Shown piece after piece: positions 59,705 to 64,000 of a stretch of DNA of 64,000 nucleotides; position 1 is the stretch's first letter; each line of letters begins with the position of its first letter. The stretch comes from Microbacterium sp. MYb62 (GTDB lineage Bacteria > Actinomycetota > Actinomycetes > Actinomycetales > Microbacteriaceae): the NCBI RefSeq assembly GCF_002979475.1, contig NZ_PCOY01000003.1, positions 1-64,000 on the forward strand, in the 5' to 3' direction. The notes under the pieces were generated by a model that saw nothing but the letters and a program-made list of their open reading frames with translations, did no database searches and had not been told where the DNA came from. A program made the translations under genes and the position numbers.

Positions 59705-61227
59705 TCGTTCTCTCCTTGCGCAGCCAGGGCCAGGACGGCCTCCTGGGTGATGTCGTGCGATTCGAGGGTTCCCGCCTGAATGCCCTCTCGAAGGACGATC
59801 ACGCGATCGGACATGCCGATCAGCTCCTCCATGTCGGATGAGATCATGAGGATCGTCTTGCCCGCCTCGGCGAGGCGGTTCATGATCAGGTAGATCTCGG
59901 CGCGGGCGCCGACGTCGATCCCGCGGGTGGGCTCGTCGAAGATCAGCACCTCCGGATCCGTCGCGAGCCACTTCGCCAGCACGACCTTCTGCTGGTTGCC
60001 GCCGCTGAGGTTCCCGACGATCTCGGCGCCGCTCGGCGCCTTGATGCGCAGGTCGGTCATGTACTCGGCCGCGAGATCGCGCTCCGCTTTGGGCGACACG
60101 ACGGTTCCGCGCGAGAGGGACTTCTTCAGAAGCGGCAGCGTGATGTTCTGCTGGATCGAGAAGGGGAGGACGAGGCCATGGCGCTTACGGTCCTCCGGGA
60201 CCAGGGCGATGCGGTTCCTGATCGCCTGGATCGGCGACCGCGAGACCACGGAGCGCCCGTGGAGGGTCACCTCGCCCTCGTCGATGGGTTTCGCACCGAA
60301 GAGCACCTCCATCAGCTCCGTCCTTCCGGCGCCGATCAGTCCGGCGAACCCGAGGATCTCGCCGGTGCGCGCCTCGAAGGAGATGTCGCTGACACCGTTG
60401 CCGGAGACCCGGGAGACCTTCAACGACACCTCGCCGGGCGCGGTGGTGCGCTCGGGGTAGCCCTCCGCCAGTTCGCGACCGACCATGAGACTGATCAGCT
60501 CGCGGCGGGTGGTCTCCGAGGTGACGCGGGTCGCGATGTACTTGCCGTCGCGGAGGACCGACACGCGGTCGGCGAGGCGGAAGATCTCCTCCATGCGATG
60601 CGAGATGTAGACGATCGTCATGCCCTCGGCACGCAGCGCGTCGACGACGCGGTACATGGCCTCGACCTCGCTCGCGGTGAGCGGCGCAGACGGCTCGTCC
60701 ATGATGAGCAACCGGGCATTGCGCGAGAGCGCCTTGGCGATCTCGACGATCTGCTGGTACCCCGTGGTCAGCGTCTCGACGAGGGCACGCGGGTCGATCC
60801 GCACGCCGAGCCGGGCGAACAGCTGGGCGGCCTGGGCATTCATCCGCTTGCGATCGAGGACCGGGCCGCGGCAGATGTAGTGACCGAGGAACACGTTCTC
60901 GGCGGCGTTGAGCGTCGGCACCAGTGTGAATTCCTGGTAGATCACCGCGATCCCGAGATCCTGCGCCAGCGCGGGGGTGAGCTTGTCGTAGGTCTCGCCG
61001 TCGACGGTGATCGTGCCGCTCGTGGCCTCCACCGCCCCGGAGAGCACCTTGATGAGCGTCGACTTCCCTGCGCCGTTCTCGCCGACGATCGCGTGGACCT
61101 CGCCGGGCCGCAGATCGAGGGACACTCCTGCGAGCGCCTGTACGCCCGGGTACTGCTTCGTGATCTCCGACACCGTCACGTCGATGCGGGTGGCGGGAGC
61201 CGACGTCGTCTCGGCGGCGGAGCTCAT
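59701..61227 (-). CDS. Sugar ABC transporter ATPase (RbsA-like, two domains)
   Basis: This 508-residue double ABC protein shows GENGAGKSTLIKVLSGA near residue 50, LLIMDEPSAPLTASE near 175, NLSGGNQQKVVLAKWL near 410 and LIFDEPTRGIDVGARAEI near 430. The gene heads an operon of ATPase, permease, binding protein, hydroxyacid dehydrogenase and kinase. It is preceded by a spacer with a DeoR-type motif. The start at 61227 has only a weak ribosome site. Confidence 0.95.
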   Translation of the reverse strand: MSSAAETTSAPATRIDVTVSEITKQYPGVQALAGVSLDLRPGEVHAIVGENGAGKSTLIKVLSGAVEATSGTITVDGETYDKLTPALAQDLGIAVIYQEFTLVPTLNAAENVFLGHYICRGPVLDRKRMNAQAAQLFARLGVRIDPRALVETLTTGYQQIVEIAKALSRNARLLIMDEPSAPLTASEVEAMYRVVDALRAEGMTIVYISHRMEEIFRLADRVSVLRDGKYIATRVTSETTRRELISLMVGRELAEGYPERTTAPGEVSLKVSRVSGNGVSDISFEARTGEILGFAGLIGAGRTELMEVLFGAKPIDEGEVTLHGRSVVSRSPIQAIRNRIALVPEDRKRHGLVLPFSIQQNITLPLLKKSLSRGTVVSPKAERDLAAEYMTDLRIKAPSGAEIVGNLSGGNQQKVVLAKWLATDPEVLIFDEPTRGIDVGARAEIYLIMNRLAEAGKTILMISSDMEELIGMSDRVIVLREGIQAGTLESHDITQEAVLALAAQGENE

Positions 61228-61319
61228 CGGCGTCTCGCGCTGAGTGCGAGCGCTGTCGCTGTGGTGGGGCGCCTGATCATCAGGAACACACTCCTTCGTG
61301 GCTGTTCGTTCGATCAGAA

Positions 61320-61332
61320 TGTCAGAACGTGT
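61320..61332 (-). promoter_or_regulatory. Putative DeoR operator upstream of third sugar operon
   Basis: TGTCAGAACGTGT here recurs in reverse complement at 62180-62192 before the DeoR gene. TCAGAA also repeats just beside it. The shared motif links the regulator with this operon. Confidence 0.6.
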
Positions 61333-61406
61333 TAGATCCTGTCAACTCATGTTCGTAAAAGTGGGTGCGCAGACAGGCCCCACCGCCAAGGCGCCTGGAC
61401 GGCGCT

Positions 61407-62165
61407 TCAGAGAACGGTCGGCAGGTGACGCGCGTAAGCGGCGAGCTCGGCAGCCTCTGGCGCGAGCTCGGTCGCCAGAACGGCGACGCGATCCACAGGA
61501 ACCGACGCGGCCGTGGCCGTGGCATCGAGCTTCTCGACGTGGACGCCGATCACGACGTGCGCGGATGACCGCGCGAACGCCCTCTTGAGCTCGGCCTCCT
61601 CGAGGGTGTCCTCATAGCAGGAACGCTCATCCACCGCCGCAGCCGAGGCGAAGAAGCTCGAGAACCGCATGCTCTCCAGGAACGCCGTCGCCACCGGTCC
61701 GACGAGGGAATCCGACCGCCTGTCCGCCGCACCACCGGTGAGGATGGCCGTCACGCCAGGCCGGTCCTGCAGCACGTGGAAAGTGGACAGACCGTTGGTC
61801 ACGACCGTGAGGTCATCACTCGCGAGGATCATCTGCGCCAAGCGGTTCATCGTGGTCGACGAGTCCATCGCGATCACCCCACTCGACGGGACCAGCGGAA
61901 GCAGCTTCGTGGCGATCAGCGCCTTCTCCTCGGCGTGCGACCGCTCGCGCCCCTGAAAGCTCACCGGGCCGCTGTACACGGCGCCACCCCGCACGCGCCG
62001 GGCGATCCCCCGCTCCTCCATCGCCGTGAAATCGCGGCGGACGGTCATCTCGCTCACGCCGAGGGATTGCGCGGCATCACTGAGCGAGATCGCCTTGGAT
62101 TCCTTGAGGCGGGCGATCAGCCAGTTCCAGCGCTCTTCAGCGGCGAGAGAGTTCACGTCACCCAT
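61407..62165 (-). CDS. DeoR family transcriptional regulator
   Basis: This 252-residue repressor has the DeoR helix-turn-helix (SLSDAAQSLGVSEMTVRRDF, then ERGIARRVRGGAV) and a sugar-phosphate-binding domain (DSSTTMNRLAQMILASDDLT). It sits 179 bp upstream of the third carbohydrate operon, in the same direction, and shares a 13-bp motif with that operon's promoter. The ATG at 62165 is chosen; a GTG at 62156 with a better ribosome site is possible. The effector is probably a phosphorylated product of the operon's kinase. Confidence 0.9.
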   Translation of the reverse strand: MGDVNSLAAEERWNWLIARLKESKAISLSDAAQSLGVSEMTVRRDFTAMEERGIARRVRGGAVYSGPVSFQGRERSHAEEKALIATKLLPLVPSSGVIAMDSSTTMNRLAQMILASDDLTVVTNGLSTFHVLQDRPGVTAILTGGAADRRSDSLVGPVATAFLESMRFSSFFASAAAVDERSCYEDTLEEAELKRAFARSSAHVVIGVHVEKLDATATAASVPVDRVAVLATELAPEAAELAAYARHLPTVL

Positions 62166-62179
62166 CCTAGGAAGAACGC

Positions 62180-62192
62180 ACACGTTCTGACA
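62180..62192 (-). promoter_or_regulatory. Putative DeoR operator at own promoter
   Basis: ACACGTTCTGACA is the exact reverse complement of the motif at 61320-61332 and lies 15 bp before the DeoR start, consistent with autoregulation. Confidence 0.6.
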
Positions 62193-62248
62193 GATTCGAT
62201 CATGCGCGACGGCACCACCGACCGCCTGCCCGGCCCACGAGCACGGGA

Positions 62249-62260
62249 TAGATTCCTCCC
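62249..62260 (+). promoter_or_regulatory. -10 box for leaderless DeoR transcript
   Basis: TAGATT (62249-62254) is followed by six bases and the ATG at 62261, matching the spacing seen at the other four such genes. The bases CCTCCC are not a ribosome-binding site, which favours a leaderless start. Confidence 0.5.
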
Positions 62261-63022
62261 ATGGCACTTTCCGGCAATCTCGAGGCGCAACGGCGTCGAG
62301 ACGAACTCGTCGAACTCGCGAACGGCCCGCAGGGCGTCATGATCGAGGCGGCGGCCGAACTCTTCTCCGTGTCGTCCATGACGATCCGACGCGACCTGCT
62401 CGAACTGGAGGCCGAAGGCCGGGTGCGACGCGTTCGAGGCGGAGCGGCGGCCGCGCCGCGGGCACGCCCGTTCGACGCACGCCGGGCGATCCGGGCGAGC
62501 GCGAAGCGCGCGATCGCCGAGAAGGCGCTGCGACTCGTGCCCGATCGGGGGAGCATCGCGCTCGACGCCTCCTCCACCGTCAACATGCTCGCCTCGACGA
62601 TCGGGCCGCGCGCCGGGCTCGCGGCCTACACCAACTCCTTCGAGTCGTTCCAACTGCTGCATCCACTCGACGGCGTGACGGCGGTGATCTCCGGCGGAAC
62701 CGCCGAGCCCACGACGGGGAGCCTCGTCGGCCCGATCGCCCGCCGGAGCATGCGATCGGTGTATTTCGACATCTTCTTCTCCTCGGCCGATGCCCTCGAC
62801 AGCGCCGACGGCACCTCCGAGGTGTCGGTGGAGGAGGCAGAGCTGAAGCAGGCGATGGCCGGCAACGCGGGCACGACAGTCGTGTGTGTCGACTCCAGCA
62901 AGCTCGAGCGCCGATCCGTCGCCCGCGCGCTCGAACGCGACGAGATCTCGGTGTTGATCACGGAACTCGATCCCGCCGACGAGCGGCTGGACGCCTTCCG
63001 GGAGACCACCGACATCCTCTGA
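62261..63022 (+). CDS. DeoR family regulator, probable rhamnose aldolase regulator
   Basis: This 253-residue DeoR regulator has a helix-turn-helix (IEAAAELFSVSSMTIRRDLL, then EGRVRRVRGGA) and a sugar-phosphate domain (DASSTVNMLASTIGPRAGLA). It lies 105 bp before the rhamnulose-phosphate aldolase gene, reading the same way, with a palindrome between them. It is a different subfamily member from the DeoR protein next to it, sharing about the fold only. Confidence 0.9.
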   Translation: MALSGNLEAQRRRDELVELANGPQGVMIEAAAELFSVSSMTIRRDLLELEAEGRVRRVRGGAAAAPRARPFDARRAIRASAKRAIAEKALRLVPDRGSIALDASSTVNMLASTIGPRAGLAAYTNSFESFQLLHPLDGVTAVISGGTAEPTTGSLVGPIARRSMRSVYFDIFFSSADALDSADGTSEVSVEEAELKQAMAGNAGTTVVCVDSSKLERRSVARALERDEISVLITELDPADERLDAFRETTDIL

Positions 63023-63053
63023 CTCCTTCCCGCGACCTTCCCCGCGACGTCGG

Positions 63054-63081
63054 TTCATGTTATCTTTCACATGAAGTAACA
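63054..63081 (+). promoter_or_regulatory. Palindromic operator upstream of aldolase gene
   Basis: Two overlapping symmetries lie here: TTCATG...CATGAA (63054-63075) and TGTTA...TAACA (63058-63081). This is the only A/T-rich stretch in the spacer and is 46 bp before the aldolase gene. It fits a DeoR-type site. Confidence 0.55.
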
Positions 63082-63127
63082 GCACTAGTGCACACGGTCG
63101 TGTGCGCCGCCCCTGTCTTGGAGAGTC

Positions 63128-64000
63128 ATGACCAACGCCACCGCCGCCGCCCTCATCGCCCGGTCGAACCGCCTCGGCGCCGACCCGAAGAACACCAACT
63201 ACGCCGGCGGGAACACCTCCGCCAAGGGCACGGAGACCGATCCCGTGACAGGTCAACCCGTCGAGCTGATGTGGGTCAAGGGCTCGGGCGGCGACCTGGG
63301 CACCCTCCAGGAGGGCGGCCTGGCCGTGCTGCGCCTCGACCGCATGCGCGCGCTCGTCGACGTCTACCCCGGCCTCGACCGTGAAGACGAGATGGTCGCG
63401 GCCTTCGATTACTGCCTGCACGGCAAGGGCGGCGCCGCCCCCTCGATCGACACTGCGATGCACGGCCTCGTCGACGCCGCGCACGTCGACCACCTGCACC
63501 CCGACTCCGGCATCGCGATCGCCACCGCCGCCGACGGTGAAGCGCTGACCACGAAGATCTTCGGCGAGAAGGTCGTCTGGGTGCCGTGGCGTCGTCCCGG
63601 ATTCCAGCTCGGACTCGACATCGCCGAGATCAAGAAGCAGAACCCGCAGGCGATCGGCTGCATCCTCGGCGGGCACGGCATCACGGCCTGGGCGGACACC
63701 TCCGAGGAAGCCGAGGCGAACTCCCTCTGGATCATCGACACCGCGGCCGCGTACATCGCCGAGCATGGCAAGGCCGATCCGTTCGGTGGCGTCCGCTCCG
63801 GCTTCGAAGCCCTCCCCACGGCAGAGCGCCGTGAGCGCGCAGCAGCCCTCGCCGGCACCATCCGCGGCATCGCCTCGACCGACAAGCCGATGGTCGGACA
63901 CTTCACCGATGCCGACGTGGTCCTCGACTTCCTGGCATCCGAGCAGGCTCCAGCCCTGGCAGCGCTCGGCACCAGCTGCCCGGATCACTTCCTGCGCACC
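63128..64000 (+). CDS. Bifunctional rhamnulose-1-phosphate aldolase/short-chain dehydrogenase (partial)
   Basis: The gene runs off the window's right edge after 291 codons with no stop. The visible part is a class II aldolase domain (TNYAGGNTSAKGT, VKGSGGDLG, then the zinc site HVDHLHPDSG and GGHGITAW). The length and this sequence match the N-terminal half of RhaEW/RhaD-type fusions that split L-rhamnulose-1-phosphate to DHAP and L-lactaldehyde and then oxidise the lactaldehyde. The SDR half should lie beyond 64000. The ATG at 63128 is preceded by GGAGAG. Confidence 0.88.
   Translation, partial: MTNATAAALIARSNRLGADPKNTNYAGGNTSAKGTETDPVTGQPVELMWVKGSGGDLGTLQEGGLAVLRLDRMRALVDVYPGLDREDEMVAAFDYCLHGKGGAAPSIDTAMHGLVDAAHVDHLHPDSGIAIATAADGEALTTKIFGEKVVWVPWRRPGFQLGLDIAEIKKQNPQAIGCILGGHGITAWADTSEEAEANSLWIIDTAAAYIAEHGKADPFGGVRSGFEALPTAERRERAAALAGTIRGIASTDKPMVGHFTDADVVLDFLASEQAPALAALGTSCPDHFLRT

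Overview
The window is high-GC, densely coded bacterial DNA with many start-stop overlaps. It has 4-bp ATGA junctions, frequent GTG starts, and possible leaderless starts behind TA-rich -10 boxes. Gene content (DUF1206, MetPS, SufSU, many LacI/DeoR/GntR/LysR regulators, RbsABC-type sugar importers, NpdG-like/LLM oxidoreductases) suggests an actinomycete of the Microbacteriaceae, most likely Microbacterium or a close relative. That assignment is inference from protein style; no rRNA gene is present. No phage, insertion sequence or CRISPR array is visible.

Layout. 1-238 is a 13-bp minisatellite running into a large nested palindrome, followed by the helicase gene hrpB. 2.8-5.0 kb is a TetR-controlled drug-type ABC exporter. 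5.0-9.7 kb holds a small AAA ATPase, L-serine dehydratase, an acidic protein and an SDH-like flavoprotein with a divergent LysR. 10.7-13.8 kb is a folate-independent methionine synthase pair, mesX-mesD, with a divergent LysR. 13.9-26 kb is mostly housekeeping: tRNA-Arg, a short-chain dehydrogenase, a secreted HExxH protein, a GntR regulator, a frameshifted NpdG-like gene, sufSU, HxlR/SnoaL, LysE, DUF1206, two GyrI-fold proteins and the methionine/alanine-type transporter metPS. 26-28.3 kb pairs an intact NpdG-like oxidoreductase with an LLM flavoprotein.

28.3-35.1 kb is a six-gene catabolic operon: MHS transporter, nitrilase, beta-hydroxyacid dehydrogenase, CMD-like protein, lactonase-like MBL hydrolase and a fused alpha/beta hydrolase. 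A LysR gene is divergent from it. I cannot name its substrate, and it is one of the best candidates for an undescribed pathway. 35-37.1 kb has a HAD hydrolase, tRNA-Ser, a K+ channel and a DUF2252 gene remnant.

37.1-64 kb is a carbohydrate island. A DHA2 exporter and a GH78 alpha-L-rhamnosidase are followed by a LacI repressor and L-rhamnose isomerase. Next comes a pentitol-type operon (polyol dehydrogenase, RbsABC-like importer, xylulokinase) divergent from a SorC regulator, then a rhamnulokinase-like kinase with a short-chain dehydrogenase. The two SorC-side promoters carry the same 14-bp palindrome, CGCTCA-N2-TGAGCG. After a sortase-type surface protein comes a second RbsABC-like importer with an FGGY kinase and a D-2-hydroxyacid dehydrogenase, whose substrate is unknown. 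It shares a 13-bp motif with an adjacent DeoR gene. A second DeoR gene and the start of a rhamnulose-1-phosphate aldolase/dehydrogenase gene, cut by the window end, close the region. The rhamnose steps thus lie near several different regulators.
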